Assembly (NCBI GenBank): GCA_013399875.1
Contig: VXAZ01003887.1
Span: 558,001-622,000 of the forward strand
Reading direction: 5' to 3'
Length of the DNA stretch: 64,000 bases
Source: Gymnorhina tibicen
Taxonomy: Eukaryota; Chordata; Aves; Passeriformes; Artamidae
Of the stretch, positions 1 through 43,959 are shown piece after piece. Positions within the stretch are counted from its first letter, which is position 1; each line of letters begins with the position of its first letter. Position numbers and translations under genes: made by a program. The notes under the pieces are model-generated. The model was not told the DNA's origin. It did not search any database and saw nothing but the letters and a program-made list of their open reading frames with translations.

Positions 1-3000
1 ACTGGCCGAGACAGGGCCATATTACTCACCTGCTCCAAAGATACTTGCAAATAACCACTGTCCTCTACAGGCCACATGATATCTCAGGATCTCTCTTCCC
101 ATTTCCTGTAAATCCTTCACTTATCCAAGCATGTTTTTGGTAAGCAATTTGCCTTCAAAGCACGGTGGGTGAAAGGGAAAACCTGTCAAAATTCAGTAAC
201 CACATTTCTTTCTCACTTTTGCACAACAGACTAAAGTTATAGCAAGGAAAGGCAAAATAAAAACCTGAGATGTTCCTGAACATTGCTTTCTGTCAGAGCA
301 AACAAGGAAAAGAGCCATGACCCAGAAGCACAGAACACCTAAAGGCCTGTAAAATAACCAGCAATCAGAGGAATTTCATAAAGAAAACAGACAAAAAAAT
401 ACGCAGACATTATTAAGATTAGAAACCAATAATAAAATTTCTGTAGTTTTTCAAAAAAGAAATTACCTCTCATTAGACAGAGGGGCATGACACTCCTACA
501 GAAAACATCTTCTTCTCCCACAGAAACTCACATGAAATACTGGTCATAAGAGCCACATAAGACAAATAAGCTCCAAGTTCCTTGCCTTGTGCATTCTCCC
601 CACCACACAAATTATATATCCACCCTTTAAAGAAGCAAACCTCATGGGTGCCTTACATAAAAGCAGGACTAAAGAACAGCCCCCACTTCAGTTTCACACA
701 TCCTCTAGGTATTGCAATAATCTCTATCAAAATCAGAAACATTTCTCACTTTGCTTTCCAGCAGACAAGGCATGTTGATACTTTTTTTATTCAGGATCTT
801 GTATCTTTGTTTTAATTTACACAAAGACCTGCTTCCCAGTCCCGATATACATCCAGGTAAGCCCTTTCTAGGATAATGCAAAAGGTACAGAAAGAAAACT
901 AGGGAAGCCGTAGCTAATGATTTCCTTGAGCAAGGCGTTGCCGGAGAGGCTGAGCTGAGATAGCCCATACTGATGTGCAGAGTTGAGCTGCCTGACCGTG
1001 GGGGTCTGTGAGGGACAGGGAAGGACATCACCTGAGGTAGCCTGGGGCTTAATCCAGAGTGAAAGCAAATAGCTGGCTATTAACCTACAGCACATAAAGC
1101 TTTTGAAAACCTGGCATGAGGGAGTGAATTGCTTTCCCAATAATCACTGCTCATTTACCTCTCCCATATTTCTGATTATGCTGTTCTGAGACACTTGATA
1201 ATGGCCAAACCCATCCTCCCTTTCTGCTTTCTCACAGTTGACCTCTTTCTCTTCATAAGTTTCTCTATCACCCCAAAGTCACCCAGTTCCAGTTTCAGAG
1301 GTGCTCTTTGTGTCCCCCTTTCACACATTTACAGGGCTGCTGCCTTTCCTTGTCTCCAGACCCTTTTGAGCAAAGAACTGCCTTGCTCAAATGTAAGCTG
1401 GATGAGAATTCCTCTGTCAGTGCAAATATGCTGCTTCTTTCTCACAGTCTCTCTGTCCCTCGCAGCTGCCCAAGCTATCAATTTCATATTTTAAAACTTA
1501 AGCACAAAACATGAGCCCCACACCTCAGAAAACCTCAAAGTGCTGGGAAGTAACCATCTTGCAGGTGTACGCTGTAAAAAGCTCCTGCACAGCATTCTCA
1601 TTCGCTCGAGTCTGGGGTTTCACCCTGTGATCCCACCTGTGCAGGAGCACAGCTCCCCCGGACAGAGTCTCAGAGCACACACAGCTGCACGCAGCTCGCA
1701 GCGAGACCTTCTGATGGTGGGGCTGTGGCATGTCGAAAGCTTTTAGGATATAGGCTGTAGCAGTGAAGAGCAAACTCATTGTACACTAAAAATAATCACT
1801 GAAGATCCCTTCTTAGCTTGAACACATGAGTTAAAATTTACCAAGATTCACACAAAAGCTGTGCCACTGGCAGCAATTGGAAACTGGCTTTTTCTCCATT
1901 TAATGGCTTTGTTCCAGACAAACCACTGCAGGTAATAAATGCTTTACAGAGCATTTGGGTTTTTGTAGGTTAATCTGCTTTAAGGACATGCAAAATTATT
2001 AAAGGAGGAATTAGTATTCCTTGTAAGGGAAGCCTTGAGTTTTGTGCTCAGAAGGCTGCCCGTAGTCTCAACCCTATCTTTCCTATCAAGTAAAGCTGCT
2101 TTCATTCTTTGTTTTTCATGGCTCAGAGAAGCTGGCCCCGAAGCCGGTAGGACAGCTATTTTCTTAGCCATGCTTCCACTGCCATCTAGTGCCTCCAGAA
2201 CAGACTGCAAAGGCCTCTTTTGCTTTACGAACTTGTCACAAAAGATAAAAAGTCCTAAGGTTCATGTCAAACCTCAATTTTTCATTCGGAAACCAATCTT
2301 TGTGATACCACTATAGATTTTTTTTTTTTTTCTGAGAACAGATCAGACTTGCTGTAATGAGGTGGGGTTTTTTTGCAGCCTGAAGTATGAGCTACCCCTC
2401 CTGACTGTCTGGGCTGAGTGGTGATTTCAAATACCATGTCAGTCACACTCAGTGAACTGGAATAGCATTGCTGTTTATGTGGTTTTGGTTGGGACTGAGA
2501 GACTTTTCACAGGGAATTGGGTCTTCAGAGGAAAAGAAGTAGCTATAGTCACGCAATAATGTGAGCAGTGTTCATTAGCTCCAGGAAAACAACACTGAGG
2601 AAAGGTGACTGCAGATAGAAAAGTGGATTTGGCCTTGTTTTCCTCCCGTACCATTCTGCTCTTTTGCTAGGTAGACTTAATTTTTTTCAGTGAAAAAAAA
2701 AGAGAGAGCCTGGACATGAGAGCATATTATGGACTCAGGCTTTTACAGATGCATTAACACTCCTCTCGCTTTGTATAGTCGTGTTAAATACGCAGGGACA
2801 GATCCAACTCTGGGAAGACACTATGTAAGCTTTATATCATTCCACTATGTGCTTCTATACCAAACAAAGCCATTTCCAACCTATCCTACTCATCTCCATT
2901 CTACTGGCTCCACTAGAAAGGCGGCCTTGTGAAGCACAGAAGACTTCCAGAAGATTTCCTTGCAGGTAGTGGGCAGCTATTAGTGATGTTCTTATGTTTC

Positions 3001-6000
3001 AGCTCACTCACTCCACCACTTTCACCTGTTTTTTGTCTACTGTGAGACTGTTGGACTATGAAACCACAGGATTCCAATGTACACAGAATCAATGGAGTCC
3101 TTTCCAAAACTTTGTGAAGAGACCCCCACTCATAGTGTGACTATCATTATCACCGTTCTATGCAGACATGAAGAATAAAAAAGGCAGCATGTTCAGTGGC
3201 AGATTCAAATGAAAATAAGGTCTACCCTTCCAGTCCCCCACCACCTCTAATGCAGAGCTGAGGCACACCCGCAGTGACTTGTTCTCAGGGCAGTCATTTT
3301 CTCACCATTTTGATAAGAGGTGACACTGAGATTTTAACCACTGTTGTCCCCACTAATGCTCTTAGTCCTTGTAGGAAGGAAGTTAAAGCAGCATCTCTGT
3401 TTCAGGTCTACTAAGCAAGAGTGCTCGGTGCCGTGATATCCCTGTGTTGTGTGTTTCCTCTCCTGAGGAAACTGAGGCATGAAGTGAACCCAGGAACAAC
3501 GCCAGGATGCACTCCTCACCTCCATCCACCATTCATTTAAAGCTCTGCTAAGTGTAGTGACTTGAAAAGTTATAAAAAAATCCAGGACTATACACAGTGC
3601 TCCATAATCACTTAAAACCAGAAGAGTATATTTTGAAAACTCAGTACAGATTCATATGCAAATTCATTATATTCTGATTTCAGAGCACTGTCCCAACAGA
3701 AAACAGGGAGGTCACTAAATACAGAATTACTGTAATCAGGTTTTCATGTAATAAAAGCAACCAAAAACCCTTTCTGCATCAGGCTTCTTGAGGAAAAATA
3801 AAAAATAAAATATAAACCAAAGAAACTTGGTTTGAAGAAAAAGAAAGAAAATCCTCCAGACTATTACATTCCAGTGTCTGATTGTATAATAAAAGTGATC
3901 AAAAACCTGCCTGACTTGCAGGAGGTTGAGTTCTACAAAGAAGGTACAGAAGATTGGCATCTATCATTCCCAATTCACCATGTCACACACAAGAAAAACA
4001 CCCACCTTCAATCCTTAATACTACCATTAAGGATGTTACCCAGGTAGCTACCCTATATGGCACTGGAGAGTGTGTGGGGAAGAGGAAAAATACAGGTAAG
4101 GTGACTTGTGGCTTGGGGGCTAAAACACCCCCAGAAATTTTAGATGACTACACGGCCTTTCTGATGCCTCCTTGCAGAGCCTGGTATAGATGAATTTTAT
4201 TTATTATAAAAAGCAAGTGAAATGACAATACTCAGATTCAGCACAAGAAAAATAAAATTAGCTGCAATACAGAGCTAAAAAGATTAATTTGTTCAAAAGA
4301 TGAAGATGGTTGCATTTTTGCGTGGCTAAGTATCTGACTGAGAAGGGTGACAGATGTATTTTAAGTATTCACCATTTTAAAAGTGCAAATAGGAAAGGAG
4401 AATGAAACCAAGGTATGTACTGAAGGTATTTACATATGGCGAGGCTGGAATTTTTGTTGTGGAGATCTACTAGAACCAATATTTAGAAAAAAATATTTAT
4501 AACTTCCTCTCTATGGTATTTTTAATGAGTCTCCCACATGGAGTAACACCATAAGAGAAACTCCTATTGGTTTGGGAAGTGGGTGTTCACAGTTGATATA
4601 TCTGTATGAAAGCATTCATCTAATCAAAGTATTTTGTCTCTCAAGGTAGAATCACAGGTGTTTCATGAAGGACCCATTCCATCCCACAAGTAAATACCAG
4701 AGCTCAATAAATACAAGATACATTCTGCAGTATCAACCTTGCTTTTATTGTGAATTGGGAAGAAAAGTTGAATGATCTCCCTGCACCCCTTACACAGATC
4801 ATAAACAGAAGCAATGATGTTGTTTGTTTCAAAATCCATAGCAAAATAGCCACCTACAAACGAGAAGTGGAAGCTCTCCCACCCTTTTGTCTCAGCACTC
4901 AACTAAGGCAGGCCCTAAAAATGTATCTAGCAAGGAGATGGGCTGAATGATCAACAGGGTATTCTCAGCCTCCTCCTTTTGGTACAGGCTTGCCCTGCTG
5001 CACTGAGCATGTTTCGTATAATGCTGGCAGAACAATTTATTTAGGATAAAGTATCAGCTGAGCAAGAAAAAAACCAAAGTTGAACCATTAAACAGCCATC
5101 TTAGACTGAACAGGAAATAGGTAGCTTATGCCAGAGACGTTGTGCATCCCAGTGAAGCTTTATAGATCTCTGCACAGAGACATTTGTGTGCACCTCTGTT
5201 CAGCAAAGAGCCTGCCTGATCTCTTGCCAGTGAACACTACCATTTATTGCTCCCACTACAAGAGCAATCACATCAGAAGGGAATATGGACATCCTTAACA
5301 GGATTTGCTGTTAGCCATTGACAGCTGCTCTTTCAAATGACTCTGTTAACACTATATAATCAAGCTAAGAGGCTACAGAGTCACTCCTGCATGATCTCAG
5401 ATTGGCCAATGTACATGAAGCTACCCAAAAACTTGGAAGGGGGGTGGCAGTAACAGAGAAATATTTGCCCTTTTCATACAGCTCTGCTGATATGCTCACA
5501 GGGAAGGAATCTTCTGCAGCTGGGAGCGGGACTGATTCACACATCACAGAAATGCCTTTCAGCTGCATAACCTGTTCTCGTGTTCTCTAACCTTTTCTGA
5601 TTCCAGTGTTCTTGGGAAATACCAGTGTCTATAATTAGCTAAACAACATTTGCTTTTTAGCTACAATGAAGTCTTGTATTCTCTACAGGCATTTTAACTG
5701 TATCACTGCTAATGGAACACAGTAAGGAAGACAGCTGTATTTTCCAGGAGAAACTGAACAAAGGAAGCCAGGCTAAACCCAGACTGTTCTTTGCTTTTTC
5801 CCTGTACTATTTGGGAACGTGTGCAGTTTAGGGTTTTTTTGTTGGTGATGAGGGTTTTGGTTTTTTAATAGTCATTTTAACGTTACCTTCTCTGTCTTAG
5901 CCCATGAAGGATCCCCAGACCACGGCTGCGTAACATTAGATTACTATTACGCACTAGGTTCAGTTTTGTCTTACATACCCTCAAGTTAATTCTGTACTGA

Positions 6001-8485
6001 GCCACACTCTACTACAGTACTGTCTTTGAAATGCATCTGTGAGCACAGTAAAACCAAAAATTACTGTTTTCCTGCCCTAAGTGAAGTTTAAACTCAAGTA
6101 CACTTGACACCAACGGAAAAGGCATTAAAAAAAAACTTAAAAGTCAACAGTCCAGCACATACTTTTAGGCTACTTTCATCTCTGCTTTTCAGAGAGACGT
6201 CTAGGTTTAGCCTGGGGTACACAGAAGTAAGAGTCAGGTTTAGTGCACTCATTGCAAAGTTGCTGGGAGCCCCCGACAAAACTGGTGTTGGGTTCTGTGT
6301 CTGTTTCTAACCTTGTCCAAACGTAATTCCTTGAGAGGAAAAACACAGTTTCACAGTTGTTTGTCTTAGCCACTATGAAAACCGCAGAGAAGTATCTTGG
6401 CACACAGCAAAAGCTTGGCAACACTGCTGCAGCACACATTTTCCTCTGCTCAATTACTAGTGGGTGTTTTGGGCTTTTTTTAGAATACAACTTCTAGAAA
6501 CACAACCCTTATTGTTTCAGCGACACTTGGGCATAAATGGAAGGAACACAGCAAGAGGAACTTGCTCATGCTGACTTTTCCATGCACACTACTCTCAGAA
6601 TTCTAAAAAAGCTACCTGATGATTCCACCACCAGCCTAGGAAGTCTTCGAAATTAGAGTGTTTTTACAACCTGCCTGTCTGCCACTCCCAGCATGCGCTA
6701 GACTCGTATGAATGTAGTACTTACAAAGGGTTTAAAAACTAACAAAAACAAACAAACCCAAAATGCAAACAAAAACCTCCCACACAAATCAAAAACAAAA
6801 AGACCAAAACATCAAAGAGAGGATAATAAAGTCCTCAAGTACTGTCCCTCTTTGGCCATACTGCTAAAATCATCTGCTAAAAGACAGCTATAATTATATT
6901 GATTTCATAATACCCACACCCCTCCAGAAAATGGACTCTGGATAGAACCTTCAGGTAAACCAATGAAAATTTATTAAGCGAAAACAACCAACCTGCTGCT
7001 ACAATGCAGTAAAACTGATTCTATAAGGAAAAAGCAAACCACTCCCACTCCAAATCAAATCTGAAAGTAGAAATTTATTTTTGATACAAGGAGGCAGCTG
7101 CAAAAGGAACCATCATGGGTAGCCTAAAGAGTCTCCTGTAATGTAATTTTAAAGCAAAGGAATCACCGTGTTTTGCAGGAGTTTGAAAATCCTAAGAACT
7201 GCTTGTGTCTAACCTCAAAGGTAGGGTGGCAGAGAAGAGACAGAATTGATTTTGATGCAGTGTTTGTGTAGGTCGTAGCACATACCTGGTTACTGGAAGG
7301 CAATAATTCCAGGATAAGTCATATCTACTGGCAATCTACTACAATTTAATTCCCTTCACTAAATTTAAAAAAAAAATCCAAACCAAAAAACCAGAAAGAA
7401 GCAAAATGTGTATTGAGTGCTGTAAGAAAATCATTTTATCAGTAGCACAAGTCCTAATGCATATGGATTTTGAGATATTTTTAATAAGGACTGGTTGGCT
7501 ATACTCTTCCAATCCAATTAAGTTAATGCCAAGCATATTTATCAGAAATCACAATGGAAAAATTGTCAGCTTTCTTACTGGAGAAAACCAAGACCCATTT
7601 GCAGAAGCATTCTGCACAAATAAAGCATTTTTAAGTGTTTTATTTGTCCATTTGGAATGATTAACATTTATAATCAACAACATAAATCCACCCCTCAATG
7701 AAAAACCCGACAGCTTGTTATTGCCAAACATATTACAGTCTACTGAAGGGTGAAGAATTACAGACATATAAAGATGAACAACATTATGTCACCGTTAAAT
7801 CACTTACTCTGTTCATAACACTTTAATCTTCAAACATTTTAAATTAAGATTAGGAAAAAAAAAATCAACATATCCAGTGATAAAATACATTGTGTTTAGT
7901 ACACAATATAACAGTACAATTTATTACACTAGTGCATTAAAAGTTATAAAAAAGGGACAGCTCCTTTGGAATAACTCCATCATTGTTGATCTCTCTCTTA
8001 CACAAACACTGCTTGCAGCCACAGAAGCTACCAGGAAGTCTCCAAGAAGCATCCAACTACAAAAATTCATCACAGCTAAAATAAATTTATTCTGAGATTA
8101 TTATACTCATATTACTTGAATATGAGGATCCAAAATTAGAGTCCTTCGCATATGGAGTGACCAGTGACACTCTGTAGGAAATCACAGAAGTAATGAACAC
8201 ATCTGCATCCATACTTGAAAATGATGTGGAAAAATGCCTTTCATTTTCCACCCACTTAAGTAAACAGTTACTTAACATTTGGAAGCCTTCTACTAGAGTT
8301 TTAAAGTTTAGTGGTTTAAACCATTTTTCAAGGTTACTGGCATGTATGAAATTTCCAAGTATGAATAAGTAGTATCAATATAATAGCTAAAAGACATAAC
8401 ATTTTTACTTACTAGAGATGGAATTTTAAAAACTCTTCTCCAAAAATGAAAATGGAAGATCAACTTTTATAAAATCTTCCAGGAA
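1..8485. other. Intergenic DNA downstream of GALC
   Basis: No gene recognised. Open frames here are short, unconserved-looking and without familiar motifs. A-rich patch at about 6737-6815, poly-T at about 2319-2331. A short stretch near 3460-3500 (GAGGAAACTGAGGC) faintly recalls a MIR-type SINE, but too little remains to call it. Confidence 0.7.
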
Positions 8486-10127
8486 TGATTTGTATTACAT
8501 TAACTTTATTCTAGTCTAATATTAGATGACAACTTCAAAGACTGAAATTAACAATTACTGGAATCAGCCTTCAAAATAAAGGGGATCAGAAGAATAATCT
8601 CTATAAATCAAAGTACACTGCCAATCTTTTTCTCCAGACGTTGCCTGCTACAAATGGCCTCAGACAGCTGCTAGAGCCCTATCAAGTATGTGGAACAACT
8701 TGCTTGTCAATTAAACAGGATGTGAACATGAAAAGTAGATGGACACAGGAGGCACATTTCATAAGAACAGACATCACCTTCATTCAAACTAGCAACAAGC
8801 AAGAAAAATTCTGGAGCCAGTTGAACTGCAAATGTCTGTAAGGAAAAATCCATTCAGTACCTCATATTCTCAATTAACTGCTTTTTTATAACACAGTAAC
8901 TTGGGGGGAAAAAAATAAAATGAAGCATCAGCAAAACAGAATACCTCCATTCCTGAAGTTCTGAATTATCCTCTGAACTTCATTCCACAATAGCTAGGAA
9001 AAGTTTAAGAACAGACACTCTTGTGTCATTACCACTGCTTGGCACACTAAACAATTCCTTCTGTGTCCACCTACTGTCTCTTACCTTATGATCAGACTGC
9101 AAACTCTTAAGGGCAAAGACCAGTATTTTTTTTTAATTTCTTTTCTATCAGGAAGTGATAGTAACCATATCTTCTCTGTGCCACAGTAATATAATAAACT
9201 AAATATCATTGTTATGCTTTAATTATTTTCTATTCAGAGCTCTAAATCCATCAAAAGTGAGAGATGTTTGCCCCAGTGTCTAGGAACAAAAGGCCAGTTT
9301 CCACATGTGACCTGACATGAAAATATCCATGATGCAATGTTTTTACCCTTTGCTCTATGCAAAAAACCCCACAATATTATCATCAACAAACTGTAATTTA
9401 TGGTATCTTTTCATCCATTTCAACCCTTTCATTGGAAAGAGGAGGTAGATTAGAAGTAAGCCACATCCTGCACTCCCTGATCTGTCATAAGGCACATTTC
9501 CATTCCACTGAAAATGGGATATATTTTAGGGCTGGCAGTGAAAGTTGGAAGAAGTAATCAAATGCACTTGGAGTACTGTAATGTCTAGTCACAGACTGTA
9601 GCAAAACACAGACAAAACATCTTTTTTTACTATAGGAAATCTAGGTACTTTATCCAAATGAAATTTGAGAATGATAGACCTACAAAAGTATGGGGCCCAC
9701 TGGCTCATAAGGCTTACTGGCATTTAATTCTTTCTTTCACAGTGAAAGCAATGGACATAATAGTGGAAGTGTTAAAAAATGTAGCTTAAGATGCATCTGT
9801 CTTCTGTTAACTTCTAAAGTTATCTTAGAAGTGAGCTGGTAAGTTAAGATGTTATTAAAAGATATTTAAATCCAAGAATTTGTTTTCATCATTACCTTGA
9901 ACTAAAATTTACCCCCAAAAACTGAAGGGCAAAAATCCCACAGCAGGAGATAAAGCTACAATCATGTTGATATCTACTCAAGTAAACTTTTAACAAATAA
10001 TACGGACTGAATCCAGACTCTTTGCCAACAGATCAATCACAGTTCAGCACTCAGCTCTCCTCCAAGTTTGACTTGGCTCTTATTCAAAGTAACAGGAGAA
10101 CCAGGTTCTCCAAATGCCAAAGCCACC
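8486..10127 (-). other. GALC: GALC 3' untranslated region (inferred)
   Basis: From the stop codon towards lower coordinates the first canonical AATAAA on the minus strand is at 8510-8505 (in GAATAAAGTT), giving a 3' UTR of about 1.6 kb, close to what I recall for human GALC. A second AATAAA lies at 8091-8086 and could give a longer form. The stretch is AT-rich with no coding signal. Confidence 0.5.
8505..8510 (-). terminator. GALC: Candidate GALC poly(A) signal AATAAA
   Basis: First canonical hexamer downstream of the GALC stop on the minus strand. Alternative at 8086-8091. Confidence 0.45.
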
Positions 10128-40441
<30,314 letters not shown>

Positions 40442-40520
40442 CCCGGTCCAGCTCCGCTCCCGCCGCTTCCTGCGGCCGCCCCGTCCCTGCAGCGCCTCCG
40501 CACTGCCCGGCAACGCACGG

Positions 40521-40527
40521 CACGTGA
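40521..40527 (-). promoter_or_regulatory. E-box, CLEAR-like (TCACGTG) upstream of GALC ATG
   Basis: TCACGTG on the minus strand, 80 bp before the ATG. TFEB/TFE3 bind TCACGTGA-type CLEAR elements near starts of lysosomal genes. Seven of the core eight bases match. Function is inferred from motif and gene class. Confidence 0.5.
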
Positions 40528-40547
40528 GCACGCCTCCCGCCGGCCCC

Positions 40548-40559
40548 GGGGCGGGGCGG
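40548..40559 (+). promoter_or_regulatory. GC boxes (SP/KLF type)
   Basis: GGGGCGGGGCGG about 110 bp upstream of the GALC ATG; a second CCCCGCCCCG lies at 40631-40640. Confidence 0.55.
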
Positions 40560-40570
40560 TGCCGCTTGGC

Positions 40571-40581
40571 GTCGCCATCTT
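40571..40581 (-). promoter_or_regulatory. YY1-like element (AAGATGGCGAC)
   Basis: AAGATGGCGAC on the minus strand is one base from the YY1 promoter motif AAGATGGCGGC, which typically sits just downstream of the start site in TATA-less promoters. That would put the GALC start near 40590-40600. Two weaker CCAT cores follow at about 40655 and 40700. I recall a YY1 element being reported for the human promoter; unverified here. Confidence 0.5.
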
Positions 40582-41235
40582 GCTCACGGGAAGGGAGGGG
40601 GCAGGAAAGTTCCCCAGCCTGTACGGGCAACCCCGCCCCGCTGAAGTCAACAGTTGCCATTTTGAGAAAGGGCAAGGCGAGCTGGTGAGGCGCGTGCCGC
40701 CATGCTGGAGTTGGGCACTGAGCAGCGACTGAAGCTAAGGCGGGGCCGTGCTGGGGGTGGGAAAGCTCCATGGCTGTGAGGCGAGGAGGTGTTTGTGTGG
40801 GAGCGCGGCGGGAATGGCGTTCAGTGTAGCATAAGCAGCCGCGCGTAAGGGCTGAGTCAAGCAGACCCTCTTTTTTGGGGCCTCTGACTCTGCAAGGCAC
40901 GGTACTTGTCCTGGGCGAGGAACGGCGTTTCCTAGTGCGTCTGTCGTTCCCGGGCCCTCCCAGCACCTCGCAGCCAGTTTCCTGGGTTTGCGCCGCTCTC
41001 AGGCTGCCTCCAACTCCGCCTGACAAGTCCGGCACAAAGCGGCGCTTTGAAAAAGCACATTCCAGCGCGCCGTGAGAAGGACCTTTGATCGCCGCAGGAG
41101 CAGAGGCTGGGAGCGGCCCCTAGCCCCGCGCCAGGCCCGCCCAGGCTCTGACCCGCAGAGGTTGCTGGCAGCCCCGCGCCCTTCCCGGGGAATGCCAGTG
41201 GTTCCCAGTTAGATCCGCAGCTGCGTCAGCAGGAC

Positions 41236-43955
41236 CCCAGAGAGGGATGCTGAAAGTGGGGTGTAAGTTATGATGGGCTGAACAAGCCTGTTTACGCCTT
41301 CAGGGGTGCGCTGTCGGGCAGCCGCATCAAAATGTGACCAGCTGAGCCGCACGCCAAAATTTTCCGTGAGGATTGTCGGAGTGTTCCCTCAGACTCCAGC
41401 TCAATGCAAGCATTCGGCTTGGGTGAAAAGTAACCCGGAGATCGGCGATCAGCTTGATTATCCTATGACGATTCATAATGGGGATATCTTTTCTGTTGAC
41501 CGTAGTATTTCATAGAAGAGGTGCTTCATGTACCTAAAGGTAGAATGAGGCATGAGGTGATGCGGTGGCTGATGTCCTGCGTCGTGTAAGAGCTGTGAAA
41601 AAGCCCAGGTTTTGCACGTTTCTAACCATAAAGAATGCTGTTATTCGAGCCTCTGCCACTCTTGTCATTGAGGGATCTAATGTCTCAGTGATGATATTAC
41701 CTGACTGACGTTTCCTGTTTATTTCTTTTTAAATAGCAATACCAAGCACTCACAAAACATTTTGCACTTTACAGCAATATCAAGTATTAACTAATGAACC
41801 TGCTCACGCCCAAATGAGCTATATGATACCATTATTACATGCAGAAGGACAGAGTGACTTCCTCGGGGTTACAGTGAGTCAGTGCCAGAGTTAGCATTAT
41901 GCTCCTGGTCCTATTTCACATTTATTGCAGCAGACTGTACACCTTTGCACACCTGGAAGGTTTGCAAAACCATCATGAATTATTAATTGGTTCATTTTTA
42001 TAGTTTCATTGATTAATGCATCCATTTATTCCATGTAAAAGGTTTCAGCTGTGAAATTCAGTCTCTTGTTCACTCATAAGATCCTAAAATTGTCAGTTCC
42101 TAAAACTCATATTTGCAATCCTGTGATGTGCTGAGTGTCCACCCTTTTCAGTTGGTACAGAAAAACATTCTCACAGGATATTTTTGTGTGACTCTGTGAA
42201 CTTTTATTCTGCAATAAGAATCTTGACCTTGTGTTGAACTTTTTTTTTCCTTTACACCTTTATTCATGGCCCCTTTGTATGCCCAAATTCAGCCTATAAA
42301 CTTATTAAGGACTTACTCTGCTTCTTTTCTAGGTAAGATCGTTTTCCACTGTTAATACTTGCCTATTTGAGGTCTTTTTTTAAAAAAAATTTTTACTGAT
42401 AGTTGATTAATCACAGCAAACACTAAAAACAGCTGTTCCAAGATTACTGATCTGAGATACTGTGTATGTCCAGATCTCAAAAAACCTGTGGAAAAGTGTG
42501 CTGCTTACATCAGAAATTAAATTGTTGCATATGGACACAGTTAAGAATTTATTTTTACATATAGCTTTTCTTCGAGAATGCATAAAAGGCCCTGTCTCCT
42601 GTCCTGCTTCCTTTGATCTTCAATCCTCCTATCAACTGTCACAGCAAAGAACTGTAGAAACGTTTCAACTACGTTTCTCTATTTCTAATAATAAGAACTG
42701 GTTTTTTCTTCAGCAAATTATAGGAATTCTCAACAAAACAGCAGAACCAGCAAACCTGACACTGTTCCTGTCAGGTATTCTTGTTAGGAATAGGTCCATG
42801 GAAAGTGATGAAACAGGTCTTTGTCTAATGAATTTTCTCTCAATAAAAATGAAGGTGTGATTGAAATTTATTTTAGAGATTTATGTAAGCAAGTGGTCTT
42901 CCATTCACCAAACTGGAAGGGGCTATTATAACAGTTTGAGAATGGCCACAAGTATTTGGTAATTTAGGCTTCATGTAACAATCAGATCAGTAAAAAACTG
43001 TGGATGAAAAAGTCATTCTGACTGAAAAAAAAAGAACCAAATCCCTGCAGCCAGTGGTTAAATATTATAAAGCTGCCTGGTATTCTCAAGGAAGTCAGTA
43101 TGCCCCTATTTTAGAACTTTTCAATTTGTTCTCTTTCATTTCTCCTTAGCATCTGAATCATCAAACCAGACAGTTGTGGTGTTACCCAACAAATGGACAT
43201 TTCAAGTGAAATTGTACCCACTTTGTTAAAGCAGGATTATATTGTTCCAAACAGAACTTAGGAGAAAATACACAAAACAAATTGTTTTGATCATGGGGAG
43301 GGAAGAGAACTGTGCTCATGTAGCAACTTTCCACTTGTCTAATTGAATAGAATTATCTGTTACAAGAATCACTCCTATGAAAACTGCATCCAACGTCAGA
43401 TTCAGTTTATATAAAAATACATTTATATGTAACTTGTTACAGTGCATAACATACTGTTATCCTTTATTAACTAGAACTATTCACAAACTTCTCATAAATT
43501 CTGAAAATACTTAATTATTTTTCTACAGACTACTAAAGTCATTGTGATACATTTTTGAGCTCTTCTTAGGTGGGTTCTTATTTGATTCTGTGATAAATTT
43601 ATAGGGAAAAGCAAGTGAGGTCCTTCAGTCAACAAAAAACATACAGATTTTGAACTTATACAAATAAACACAAGTAAAACAGCATTTTGTTTCTGTGGAT
43701 TGGTTTCTCTGCAGAATGTAATGTCTCCTAGATAAGGGGTGTAAAATATACTATGCTCATATAATTAGGCAATATTTTAAATTAAACTTTTAGAAAGTCT
43801 CTAAAAGTATCCCTATATCTACTGAGGTTGCTTCCATCATTGTTCATCTTCTTTGTAATTGTGTTATCTTTTTTTCTCATGGGTAATCTCAGATTAAGGA
43901 ATTGAGGAAAGAAGAAAAAAAAGAAGCAAAACCAAGAGATGTGTGAACTGCTGCC
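41236..43955. other. Intergenic DNA between GALC and GPR65 (first part)
   Basis: Apart from the MIR-like relic I see no supported gene. A 132-codon open frame at 42462-42860 (plus) shows no familiar motif and is treated as chance. Confidence 0.65.
41738..41913 (+). mobile_element. Old MIR-like SINE relic
   Basis: The order of segments follows MIR: an AAGCACT stretch, GCACTTTACAGCAATATCAA, CCATTATTAC, then CAGAGTGACTTCCTCGGGGT, then GTCAGTGCCAGAGTTAGCAT. Heavily diverged. Identified by pattern, not by alignment. It lies about 1.2 kb upstream of the GALC start region. Confidence 0.55.
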
Positions 43956-43959
43956 TGTT

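Noticed and set aside
3455..3510. MIR-like fragment (GAGGAAACTGAGGC)
   Set aside because: Only about 20 bases resemble MIR and the flanks do not follow its order.
42462..42860. 132-codon plus-strand frame between the genes
   Set aside because: No recognisable domain, signal or splice context; composition fits random AT-rich DNA.
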